A DNA stretch of 64,000 nucleotides from Reticulascus tulasneorum (lineage: Eukaryota > Ascomycota > Sordariomycetes > Glomerellales > Reticulascaceae), in NCBI GenBank assembly GCA_001557505.1, contig LSAX01000008.1, positions 372,001 through 436,000 of the forward strand. Direction: 5' to 3'. A program made the translations under genes and the position numbers. How positions within the stretch are numbered: position 1 is the stretch's first letter; each line of letters starts with the position of its first letter. Positions 48,850-58,094 of the stretch are shown piece after piece. The notes under the pieces are model-generated. The model had not been told where the DNA came from. It saw nothing but the letters and a program-made list of their open reading frames with translations, and searched no databases.

Positions 48850-50889
48850 TCAGCCGGGGAATCCACCTCGTGCCATCTTCCTGGCCCTCTGATCGCGCCG
48901 GTTATGGTTAGCCCGCGAGCCCTTGCTCGCTTCCTTTCTTCTTCTGGCCGCCTCGGTATCCTTGTCGCCCGTTGGACCAGCCACGTTACCCCTACCTCTC
49001 CCTCGCCCACGCCCGCCTCTTCCGCCCCTGAACGCAGAGCTGCCACCATCTGGATCAGAGTCTTCCGTCCCAGATCCCCCGGAGCTTGCTCTCCATGACG
49101 TGGATGGCAGCGCCAGCTGCTGGCCGCCGAAGGAATTGAATTTCCCTTCCAGCCGCCGTTTCTGCTGCGGGTTTCTCGATAGCATTACTGCCCAACCCTC
49201 GATCGCCTCGTCCGTCATTCCCGTATCCTCCTTTAGCTTCGTTCGCGGTGGTCCCCTCCTCGTCGCTGCATCCCGGTCGAATACCTTAGGATTCGTCTGA
49301 TACGCCTTGAACAAGGCTTCCTCGTTGGCTTCCGTCGACCCGTCCGCCTCTTCATTGGGCGCTTTATCAACGGTGCCGCCGACGTCATCCGCGTCATACG
49401 TATCGTCTCTCTCGTCGTCATCGGAGTCAAATGCCGCGAGTGCGGACAGGATTGCGGCCTTGTTCGGCGCCGTGGATCTATCTCTTAAAATATCATCTGC
49501 TGTCTTTCCGGGTTCTCTCTTTCCAAAGTGGAGCCTCGAGATATCCATCTCGAGCCTGTCGAGCTCATCATCGTCGAATACGTTGTGGCGTTCTGGGAGT
49601 TGTGGTGGGGTTGAGCGCGGCGCAATATCATGATTGGGCTTTCTCTGGTTTGGCTGGGTGGATCTATGATATATGTCAGTGGCTGCAGCAGCCCAAGAAC
49701 TGAATTCAGATGCGTACATTTGCTCTTGGTGGTCCGCACTCGCCAAGTGCGGGGGGAGTGTGTCTTCCAGTAGGTGTGCCGTGACTTGCTCGGTGTTATC
49801 CCCGTATTCGTCGAGTAGTTTCATTATGAACCCTGAGCCCAAGTCAGGGAAGAGATCCTGAATCAGGGCTACTTGGCTCAACCGATGCATATGCATCTCT
49901 GCTTCGACTTCTTCTCCATCATCCTGCGCGACGGCCTTGCCCTTGTTGACCTTCCGTCTCACCAATCGCTTCGGCCGCATGCTCCCACCACCCGGTTTGC
50001 GGAACCCTTCCAAGGTCTTGATTCGTGTCTTGAGAGCACTTGTAGTAGCACCGTGCGCCTCCGCCCTCCGCTCGATCTGCTTGAGAATCGGTGTGACCGT
50101 GACGAGCTCCGCGATGAGCGAATCATTCGCGTTTAGTGGCCCAGCCTTGTGACTCTCTGCTGCCGACTTGAGAGAAAAGAGCTGATCTGCCAGCATCGAG
50201 TAGTTCGGATGCTGGCCCTCCGTGAGTCCAATGAGACACAGATACGTAGTCGTGATAATGACCTTGCGCAAAGGCGGGTTCATAATTTTGTAGCAACTGA
50301 TAAGTCCGTCAAGCAGGTCGCTGCCTGCCAGGAAGAATGCGCCCGCATCAGGAGATGTGTTGAGCAGGTAGTTGACCCGAGCCAGCCGCTCCTCGAGCAC
50401 CTTGACGTCGCCTTTGAGACCAGCATCCAGATTGGGGATAAGCCATTTCTTCAGTGCTGTGAGTGAGAGCTCGATGTTTGCCGTCGAAGTTGTGAAGACT
50501 GCAGCTAAGACATCGGAGCTGCGCTTCTTGCCGTAGACTTTGCTGAAGTCTGAGAGAAATTCCCATCGGCAGAGCCGTATTGGAGCGTGGGAGTACCGCA
50601 GGAGACGTGTGGCGAGGAGAAAGCTCGCTTTCAGCAGGGCGCTTGCGGCTGGCGACGAGCCCAGGGTCGTGGTTCCGTGTTTTGCCGTCTCGGCCGTGAA
50701 TGAGAGGAGAAAGTCTGGTAGAGATTCATCCTTGGTTGCAGACTTGGCCAACTCTGCATCTGGGAGTGAGAGGTATGCCTGTGCGAGTGTTGTCCAAGCG
50801 CTCAGCAGGGGCATCCATTCGTCCTGTGATAAGTGCTCCCTCAAAGCCCGAGAGGGGAACGGTGCGAACGGCGGAAGTGACGGCGCCAT
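48850..50889 (-). CDS. CUE3: Cue3/ASCC2, RQT complex ubiquitin-binding subunit
   Basis: One exon, 679 aa. Homologue of yeast Cue3 (Rqt3) and human ASCC2, part of the ribosome-quality-control trigger complex with the helicase Slh1 and Rqt4. That complex splits collided ribosomes marked by ubiquitin. The N-terminal helical domain includes SQDEWMPLLSAWTTLAQAYL and ATRLLRYSHAPIRLCRWEFL. A CUE domain lies at about 333-381 (ALIQDLFPDLGSGFIMKLLD ... NTEQVTAHLLEDTLPPHL) with the Phe-Pro motif. The C-terminus is Arg/Gly-rich (RGGRGGRGRGRGRG) and ends in RRDQRARKMARGG, as in the family. The divergent neighbour is RPS20. Confidence 0.92.
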   Translation of the reverse strand: MAPSLPPFAPFPSRALREHLSQDEWMPLLSAWTTLAQAYLSLPDAELAKSATKDESLPDFLLSFTAETAKHGTTTLGSSPAASALLKASFLLATRLLRYSHAPIRLCRWEFLSDFSKVYGKKRSSDVLAAVFTTSTANIELSLTALKKWLIPNLDAGLKGDVKVLEERLARVNYLLNTSPDAGAFFLAGSDLLDGLISCYKIMNPPLRKVIITTTYLCLIGLTEGQHPNYSMLADQLFSLKSAAESHKAGPLNANDSLIAELVTVTPILKQIERRAEAHGATTSALKTRIKTLEGFRKPGGGSMRPKRLVRRKVNKGKAVAQDDGEEVEAEMHMHRLSQVALIQDLFPDLGSGFIMKLLDEYGDNTEQVTAHLLEDTLPPHLASADHQEQMYASEFSSWAAAATDIYHRSTQPNQRKPNHDIAPRSTPPQLPERHNVFDDDELDRLEMDISRLHFGKREPGKTADDILRDRSTAPNKAAILSALAAFDSDDDERDDTYDADDVGGTVDKAPNEEADGSTEANEEALFKAYQTNPKVFDRDAATRRGPPRTKLKEDTGMTDEAIEGWAVMLSRNPQQKRRLEGKFNSFGGQQLALPSTSWRASSGGSGTEDSDPDGGSSAFRGGRGGRGRGRGRGNVAGPTGDKDTEAARRRKEASKGSRANHNRRDQRARKMARGGFPG

Positions 50890-51367
50890 GCTGGGCTGGG
50901 AAAGGGTTTCTGAAGCCAGTAACTGAGGTGGAATCCCAATTTCAAAGTACTGGCATCCAAGGGTTACTTACACACTGGACACACTCGAGCAAGAATAAAT
51001 GGCCGCTTTATGGCTTTGTTTCGTTGCAGCCGGTCGTCGCCGGATGATTCACTCATTGGGCGGGACGCTGAGTGAAGCTGCAACTGGAAAGGTACAAGGG
51101 TACAAGGGTACTTCCCCCTCCACCCAAAGAGGACTAGCGCCGACATTCCCACGCAAGCCCTACGAACCCCACGAAAAAGTTCGCGACTTTTCCTCGAAAT
51201 CCAAACCTCGCTCCTTCGAACTTTTTCACCTACCCTACGCCCGCATACCTTCATCACGTCACCGCAGCGCCAGTCGTTCGAGTCGTGAAGGTATTTTCAC
51301 AGCAACCCTTTTCGAGTTTTCCTCAATCGCCAATTCAACCGTACTTCCCCCGCCCTAAACCGCAACG
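50890..51367. promoter_or_regulatory. Shared CUE3/RPS20 promoter
   Basis: 478 bp between divergent starts. It has a tandem GGTACAA/GGGTACAAGGGTAC run at 51091-51109 and a TACCCTACGCCC word near 51232. Ribosomal-protein promoters of moulds often carry ACCCTA-like (Tbf1-type) words; matching this one to a factor is inference. RPS20 has a pyrimidine-rich leader ending in CCTAAACCGCAACGATG. Confidence 0.45.
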
Positions 51368-52228
51368 ATGTCGTACAACAAGGCAGACAAGGATTTCGGT
51401 GATGCCCCGAAGGCACACAAGATCCGTATGTGCTCGACCCTGTCCGGACCTGCTGCGTTTTGAATAGGTTGGAAGTGTGCGGTTGAATACTGACTGTATC
51501 AGGAATCACCCTCTCGTCCCGCAAGGTCGCTTCCCTGGAGAAGGTTTGCACCGAGGTAAGCTTCAAGCGTCGTGATCAGCTATGAAGAAGGGTTTGGCTA
51601 ACGACTCCGCCACGAACAGCTGATTGAGCGCGCCAAGTCCAAGGACCTGCGCATCAAGGGACCTGGTAATTATATTCTCGGCGAACGGTAGAATCCATCT
51701 AACAAGTCCAGTCCGCCTCCCAACCAAGACCTTGAAGGTTACTGTAAGTTGAACCAAAGCCCAGACAACGGTCAAGACCGCAAACTAATCGCTTCGCAAA
51801 TAGACCCGAAAGACGCCATGTTAGTTTTCCCCCTTCGATTACAGGTGAGACGAGTTGTGCTGACATGTTATAGGTGGTGAAGGATCCAAGACTGTGAGTA
51901 CTGGCGATATATAACGTGGGGGAGTTGATCTGACAGGTTTCGATTATAGTGGGATTGCTACGAGATGCGAATCCACAAGCGACTTATCGAGTGAGTTTGC
52001 CCCGATATTACAATCACTGGCTTGCGAGTGGGTCAGAACAAAGACCGCCGGGTGACCGTTTACTTTTGGGGGGCGGCCGGATGGTCTTGGTTCAGCCTGC
52101 TTGGACGTTGAGAGAGGCGATATGAAAGCTAACCAATGAATAGTCTGAATGCTCCTACCGAGATTGTCAAGCAGATTATCATCAATATCGAGGCTGGCGT
52201 CGAGGTGGAGGTCACTATCGCCGCATAA
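51368..52228 (+). CDS. RPS20: 40S ribosomal protein S20 (uS10)
   Basis: Eight exons: 51368-51425, 51503-51555, 51620-51665, 51712-51743, 51804-51819 (16 nt), 51874-51893 (20 nt), 51950-51990 and 52144-52228, 116 aa. A universally conserved protein at the mRNA-entry side of the 40S head. The assembled protein shows the uS10 signature: [59 protein letters not shown] and APTEIVKQIIINIEAGVEV. Every junction keeps phase. Seven introns in 351 coding nt is dense even for a mould ribosomal-protein gene. N-terminal K5 and K8 correspond to the region ubiquitinated in yeast (K6/K8). No box C/D or H/ACA snoRNA was recognised in the introns, including the long intron 7 (153 nt). Confidence 0.95.
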
Positions 52229-52587
52229 ACGACATCGCCGAAGTTGACGGGGAAGCACGGGGAGGACTGCCTGGGTGCTGGATTGGTTCAATTATCCGGC
52301 AGCCGCCACTCGTGGCTGGGCTGTCGCATCCATCTAGGACGTCGGGCAAGACAAATATCAAAAGCTTGCAAGCAGCCCTCATAATAACTGCATGACGTGA
52401 AGTGACAGAAGTTTGCGCCATCTTGCTTCGGTTTGCTGATTCCGGATGCCATACATGTCTGCTGCACCACCGACAGTCATGTCCAGAAACCCCTTTATCG
52501 TCCTACATGCCTGTAACGCCATCTTAATGAATTCATTCTTGCCTGCATGCCCCGACTAGTAACCCCCTCGTCTGCCATTGTAGGTCG
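52229..52587. other. Convergent 3' region, RPS20 and NUP42-like
   Basis: 359 bp between facing stops. No coding signal; 3' UTRs. Confidence 0.45.
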
Positions 52588-54654
52588 TCATACATCCCAC
52601 AGACAGAATTCTCGCTTTGGCGGCACCTCCGGCATCAGACCTTCAAACTTGCCCGTCTGCGTAAAAGCCTGCCATTGTGCCCTTGCCTTGTCATCATACA
52701 TCGTATCAGGTAGCTCGGTGTCCTTATAATATCCAGGCGGTCCATCAGGAAACCAAATCCTCGTCCAATTTCCATTGAAAGTCTTGATCCCCGGCCTCCC
52801 ATTGTCATAGGTAACTGGTTTGCCTTTCCACGTGGATAGTCTGCCATCCATCGTCTTGGCGGCATACGCTTCTATTGGCGGGTGTTGCCGACTGCTTCCA
52901 GGTGGGTATGGCCCACCGCTGGACGCACCAGCTGCCGGTGCCGCTGCGGGCGCTGTGTTGGCGCCAAACGGGTTTGCTGCGGCTGGGGCAGATGGGAAGC
53001 CTCCCCCAGACGGTTGCCCAAACGGAGAGGGGCTGCTCTGCTGGAAGGGATTAGGCTGAGCGGGCTGCGCGAAGCCGCTTGCGGGCTGTGCGCCTAGAGA
53101 CTGGTTTGCAAAGCCATTGGGCTGTGCGTCTTGCTTTGGGGCAAATGGATTCCCGGCAGCAGGCTGAGCCGCTTGCGAGGGTTGGCCGAAAGGATTTGGC
53201 GCCGGAGATTGTCCTGATGGCGCCCCGAAGGGATTGGCGTTTTGCGATGGTTGGCCGAACGGGTTCGCAGCTGGTGGACTAGCAGTACTATTTTGTGCGG
53301 CCTGAGCGAACGGGCTTGGCGCCACATTATTGTTCGGAGCTGTCGTGAACGGACTCGGCGATGCCGTGCTACTCGGACCACCAAATGGATTTGGCTTCTG
53401 GCCGAGTGCGCTTGGTTGTCCAAAGGCGCCGGCGCCAGGCCCTGGCTGCGAGGGCTGTCCGAAAGCACTAGGGCCAGGCCCAGGTTGCGAGGGCTGCCCG
53501 AAAGCACTAGCGCCTGGACCCGGCTGTGAAGGCTGGCCGAATGCTGGCGTCCCAAACGGATTTGGTTTTGCCCCCATCGCGGACGGCTGTCCAAAGGCTG
53601 ACCCACCTCCTGACTGACTCGGTTGGCCAAACGCTGATACGGGCTGTGAAGGCTGGCCAAACGCAGCTGCTGGTTGTGGAGGCTTGCCAAATGCCGACGT
53701 AGGTTGCGAGGGCTGACCAAACGCTGATGTTGGTTGTGATGGTTGGCCGAACGCTGGCGTTCCGAAAGGATTAGGCCGCTGGCCCAACGCGGATGGTTGA
53801 CCAAAACCACTTGAAGAAGAGGGAGCAGCAGCCCCAAACGGAGACGCAGCTGGAGCGTTCGCCTGAAACGGGTTTGACTGGGCAATCGTGGATGCTGGCC
53901 GCCTCCCAACCGCGAACTCTCCCGTCGTTCCTCCAGGCAGCGAGTTTTGCTTACATATATCAATCCTGTTTGGGTGACTGTTCCCGGCGGCGAGAATAAA
54001 CTGTATCGCCCCATCGATGTTACCGGTGGCGGTCTGGATCTGCTGATGGGCCTGCTGGTAGAGGTCCTGTGCTTGACTGAGCTAGAATGTGTGTTAGATC
54101 CTGATCCGCAATCCAGGACAACGCCAGCCTTACCGCTTGTTCGGCTTTGCCTTCTGCAACAGCCATGAGGTGATGCAGCTTCATCTCCTCAAAGCTTTGC
54201 TCCCTCACCGGACCGCCAAATAGCTGTTCTGGCGCGTCCTTTCCCGGGCCGTATGCTGACAGGATCCATTGTGGGAGCTCGGTGGAGAGGTCTTTCTGAA
54301 TCCCGTCTTTCGACAGGAGGTAAGGAGTTTCGGCTACGACCGTCAGGTTTCCATTTTTTCAGGTGCTTGCATATCGCCTGGAGCCACTAACCATCATTGC
54401 TGCGATTGAATGATCCTCCTCCTCCTCCACTTGTGTTGGCGTTGCCGAACGCGGCAAATCTGTTGCCTGGTTGGGTTCGGTTGCCAGAGCTGGGATGCTC
54501 GAATCGGCAGTTTTCTATCGGCGAGGAATTGACGTCAGCTCATTGAGTCCGCGATGACAGTTCTGTTGCCAGACTGCTCGGGCATTGTTGCAACCTCGGG
54601 AGACTCACGTCCGAACTTGCAGCTCCCCGACTCCCAGAATTTGCACACCACCAT
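52588..54654 (-). CDS. NUP42-like CCCH zinc finger FG nucleoporin
   Basis: Five exons: 54654-54609, 54514-54392, 54333-54134, 54081-53955 and 53894-52588, about 600 aa. It starts MVVCKFWESGSCKFG|QNCRFEH, a CCCH zinc finger (C-x7-C-x5-C-x3-H) at the very N-terminus as in Nup42/Rip1. Next comes LSTELPQWILSAYGPGKDAP, then EQLFGGPVREQSFEEMKLHH and a Gln-rich helix. The middle is an FG-repeat region with dozens of FGQPSQP and NPFG units. The C-terminus, GIKTFNGNWTRIWFPDGPPG then LMPEVPPKREFCLWDV, is typical of this fungal family. It is expected at the cytoplasmic face of the nuclear pore, assisting mRNA export with Gle1/Dbp5. The exon 5 acceptor (GGCCAG, 53895-53900) was chosen over a CAG 17 nt downstream because only it keeps the frame. 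Confidence 0.85.
53100..53800 (-). repeat. FG/GQPSQP coding repeats
   Basis: Degenerate tandem units encoding FGQPSQP(G/T)xxxA inside the NUP42-like CDS. The 45-bp copies around 53440-53530 (GPGASAFGQPSQP) are almost identical, indicating recent expansion. Confidence 0.75.
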
Positions 54655-54972
54655 CGTGACTGTCGAAGAAGCGTATCGAAGCTACTGCCCTATATTGATT
54701 GGGCTTTCATTATGGGAAGTGTCAAATCACAGAATGTGTTCGCTTTTACTGCGTTATAACGAAGGTTGACCGGATTCTCGTGGTGGTTGTTTTGCGCAGA
54801 GTTGACATGTCGTTCAGCCTCTCAGCCTTGCTTTGACTTTTGCGCTAGCGCGTTTCCGCTGGCCAATAACCAATGTTTCACTGTTACCCCCAAAACCCCC
54901 AGCCAACAGTGCGCCCGACACCGCATAATTAAATCATGCGTCACTCACATCCCATTTACCACATCCCATCTA
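54655..54972. promoter_or_regulatory. NUP42-like promoter, shortened by an insertion
   Basis: 318 bp between the start codon and the foldback element. Two CCAAT words lie close together (54863-54867 and 54870-54874), about 215 bp upstream of the ATG on the opposite strand. Confidence 0.4.
54956..54972 (+). repeat. Left flanking 17-bp direct repeat of the foldback element
   Basis: TTACCACATCCCATCTA, matched at 55698-55714 by TTACCACATACCATCTA (one mismatch). Either a long target-site duplication or part of a larger composite element. Confidence 0.8.
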
Positions 54973-55697
54973 AGTCAAAACACCCCCATTCCGCCACCCC
55001 CCCCATTCCGCCACAGTGCACCACCAAAAAACTGGGTCAATATCTCAACAACCACTTAGTTCTAAATATCTAGATTTTCATGGTAAATCTAGTATATTAA
55101 TAAAAGATAGATTCCAAGAGGGGTGCAAAATCGGACTGAAATTGGCCGAGATATTCAACAGCAAAGATATTTACATAGTAAATCCGTACCACCCCAACTT
55201 CACCAAACAAGGAATTAAAATTGAATTGAAAATCTAGTATAATATTAGAGGCCAAGAAAAGCTCTAGGCATATTTCTGTTTTGTGGTAGCTAAAATGGTC
55301 GAAATCTAAGCTCTAAAATAAGAAATCCCCTATTAAAATTTAGTAAGGAAAATACTAAACTTTCTATAGCATTTTGATCCATTTAGTTACCACAAAATAA
55401 AAATATTCCCAGAGCTTCTCTTGGCCTCTAATATTATATTAGATTTTCAATTCAATTTTAATTCCTTGTTTGGTGAAGTTGGGGTGGTACGGATTTACTA
55501 TGTAAATATCTTTGCTGTTGAATATCTCGGCCAATTTCAGTCCGATTTTGCACCCCTTTTGGAATCTATCTTCTATTAATATATTATATTTACTATTAAA
55601 ATCTTAAGTTGTTGAGTTAAACCCTTGTTGAGATATTGACCCTTGTAAATCTAGCTTTTTTGGTGGTTGCAGGGTGGCGGAATGGGGGTGTTTTGAC
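54973..55697. mobile_element. Foldback MITE-like element, 725 bp
   Basis: The ends are inverted repeats: AGTCAAAACACCCCCATTCC on the left and its complement GGAATGGGGGTGTTTTGACT on the right (the last T is base 55698). The two arms are about 325-330 bp each (left about 54973-55300, right about 55370-55697) and nearly identical over their inner 170 bp, leaving a short AT-rich centre. It is strongly AT-rich and carries no transposase. TA dinucleotides flank it, as with Tc1/mariner (Fot1/pogo-type) insertions, and the AGTCAA terminus recalls that group; this is from memory. A 17-bp direct repeat also flanks it: 54956-54972 and 55698-55714, one mismatch. Confidence 0.88.
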
Positions 55698-55714
55698 TTA
55701 CCACATACCATCTA
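55698..55714 (+). repeat. Right flanking 17-bp direct repeat of the foldback element
   Basis: Partner of 54956-54972. Its first base doubles as the last base of the right terminal inverted repeat. Confidence 0.8.
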
Positions 55715-55961
55715 CGAGCACTGAATTGTGTAATTGCCAAAGGCCTGCCATCATTTCCGACATCCTTAGAGTACCTTACTCTCGGCTCGCTTTCTATATT
55801 TGTATCGTCTCCCATTCAATTATTGCATCTCAGACAGCCTGTGGGATATGTCTGCAAAACAAGATTCAATTGGACTGCACCAGTTGCTTAAATGCTTCAA
55901 TCTGTCTAGAGTTATATGAGGCTTAGCTCATTCTGCAGCATAAGGTACATTAATGTCGCTT

Positions 55962-56447
55962 TCACAGCCAGTAGGTATCCAACGAAGCCACGCCCTGGTT
56001 TGTGCCTTCCCACCACCCTCCCCTGGTGCTCTCCTGGTAGCTGAGATTGCAACGCGCCGTGATCAAGCTCATGATGCGCTTGCAGAACGGGGCGTCAACA
56101 TACCAGTCCGTGTTGCGCTTGTTGGTGAATCCCACGTAAATTCCGCCGTTCTGATTCCCGGGTGGCCGCACAGTGTTGACGGGCTGGATCCACCTTCCCG
56201 CCGACTGGCCCGGCTTTATATACACGGCGCCGAGCTGGTCGCAAGCCTGGCCGATTCCAGGGTTATTATTGTCAACCCGTGGACCCCCGTTGGGGTCAAA
56301 GTAACAATCCTGTGAATCACGACCCTGGAGGGACAGGGCTGCATTTTCGCTGGTTCCGCCAGCGGTCGGCAGCGCTAAGCCCGGTGCGGAGCAAGCTGCC
56401 AGCAGGACAACTGCTGCTGAAACCAGACCCTTGGTGGGGATGATCAT
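55962..56447 (-). CDS. Small secreted cysteine-containing protein
   Basis: One exon, 161 aa. A clear signal peptide (hydrophobic LVSAAVVLLAACSAPGLALP) with cleavage near residue 26-27. The mature part is about 135 aa with four cysteines (C48, C69, C122, C133), enough for two disulphides. It is rich in Gly, Asn, Trp and Pro (DPNGGPRVDNNNPGIGQACD, GGIYVGFTNKRNTDWYV, RGGWWEGTNQG). There is no known domain, so function cannot be given; candidate effector or surface protein by size and secretion. It starts 3' to 5' toward the foldback element, whose end lies 265 bp beyond the stop. Confidence 0.75.
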   Translation of the reverse strand: MIIPTKGLVSAAVVLLAACSAPGLALPTAGGTSENAALSLQGRDSQDCYFDPNGGPRVDNNNPGIGQACDQLGAVYIKPGQSAGRWIQPVNTVRPPGNQNGGIYVGFTNKRNTDWYVDAPFCKRIMSLITARCNLSYQESTRGGWWEGTNQGVASLDTYWL

Positions 56448-57506
56448 CTAGATGACAATATCATTAGGTTGTTTCTTGTGGCAGGAGTGTCAAGTTACCA
56501 ACATTGTGACAATGATACTGTTCGAGACTGACGAGTTGCGAGGCTCAGAATGGAGTTATCAAAGAAACTTGACGAATAGGAATGAGTTCGTAGATCAGGA
56601 AATTGCAGTGCTATTCAAAGAGGTATTGTTGAGGGTCCCGAACAAGTCGAGAACCGCCGTTTTATATGCATTTCATTACCTCCACAGGACGTTATGATCA
56701 TACACTCTCATCCCCGAGATCTAGCGGCTGGCGAGGCAGACCAATGCGAAGATAATCTACAAGCTGTAACCCCAGCGGTGAGATTTATCATCTTCACCAG
56801 GCCCCATCGACACTTTACATATCCTCGCCGTCTTAGTCATGGGCGGCTCTTATGCTTACCAAGCTGGGCATGTAGGGATGACCCCACAACCGGTTCATTT
56901 CTTGATTCGCATTGATTGCATTTAGAACAAATGTAACCTGACAACTGCAGTCCCACCGTTTAATAGCATGGCATGTGGCACGGAGCAAGGCGGCGGCCGT
57001 TTACCTTTCATATTGCAACTCTCCCGTAGAAATCTTTTCCGTCGCGCCATCATAAATAGATTTACCGGCGATTAAATACTACATACTACTACTACTACCT
57101 CTCACGTTGCTTACGCCGATCTCAATGCCAGAGGATCATCAATGTAAGCGCGTAATAAAGGAAATCGCATTGTGTGCAGAAACTGAAAACTCACCTTCAC
57201 TGTGATTATTAGTTAGCCACTATCCTATGTAGATTCTCGGCATCATGGCACATGTGTCCGCCGCAACTCGAACTTTTACATAGCATTGAAATCCATATTA
57301 GCAATATACTGTTCACGAAATATCCCACGTCGCTCATCTGCGTAGCTTCCGCTTTGGCGGCGGTGAAGATCCAAGTCCCGACTGACTGCTTCCGGTATGC
57401 GTCTACCATGGTCCAGGCAGACCAACTGTGAACTGACGACCTCACTGGCTGTACCGTTGTGGCAGCGCAATTTGCAACCGACGTTTGAAATCGCAAGTTC
57501 TCTTTC
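56448..57506. other. Intergenic, no gene seen
   Basis: No domain-bearing frame. A short (TAC)n-like run lies at about 57085-57105. An alternative first exon for the next gene (ATG 57127, ATGCCAGAGGATCATCAAT then GTAAGC) would splice to CAG 57527-57529 in phase, but the intron would be 384 nt, long for this window. Confidence 0.35.
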
Positions 57507-57869
57507 ATGATCTACATTTCAGGCTCCGCAATGAGCAGCGACGATGCCATCAACAAGGCTCTAGACAAGTCTGATCCCGACCAAGCTGGCAACTCGATTC
57601 GTGAGAGTCTCGAGGAAATGACAGGCGGCGCCGAAGTTCCACCAGAACAGGTTTGGCATCTCGTTGCAACGAACTCTGCTGGCATTGAGCCAGTCCCGCA
57701 GGGCAACCAGAGGATCAGAGATTTCCTGCGCACCATGGGCGGAATTCAGACCTCGACCCGAGTAACGTATATCAACAGAGGAAAGCAACGACATGCGATC
57801 ATCATCCTTGGTTCGACCCCCCAGACCCTTTCGTTGTTAATATTTGGGTCGTACCAAAGATATGGATGA
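57507..57869 (+). CDS. Hypothetical protein, 120 aa
   Basis: I do not recognise it. The frame has two possible starts, ATG 57507 (MIYISGSAMSSDD) or ATG 57531 (MSSDDAINKALDK). It is charged and soluble-looking in the first half (KSDPDQAGNSIRESLEEMTG) and hydrophobic near the end (HAIIILGSTPQTLSLLIFGS). A splice acceptor-like TTTCAG lies at 57524-57529, so the true first exon may lie upstream. The composition of the first 80 residues is protein-like. It may be a small genuine gene or a fragment. Confidence 0.35.
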   Translation: MIYISGSAMSSDDAINKALDKSDPDQAGNSIRESLEEMTGGAEVPPEQVWHLVATNSAGIEPVPQGNQRIRDFLRTMGGIQTSTRVTYINRGKQRHAIIILGSTPQTLSLLIFGSYQRYG

Positions 57870-58094
57870 GTCGACTTCAAACAAGACAGGGAGAAGTCTG
57901 ATATAAGGCGGGCAGGATTCGTCAAGGCAAGCATAGATAGTGTAACCAAAAGCAACAATATGCATCAAAATATTCCAAATAAGACTAGGACTCTTTACTC
58001 TTTGGAAAGTTGGGTGCCAAGAGTCGCAATGTGCCTTTTAGAGACCGACTTGACTCCTGACTAGACTAGAGCCAATGCTCTCTAGATTTTACCG

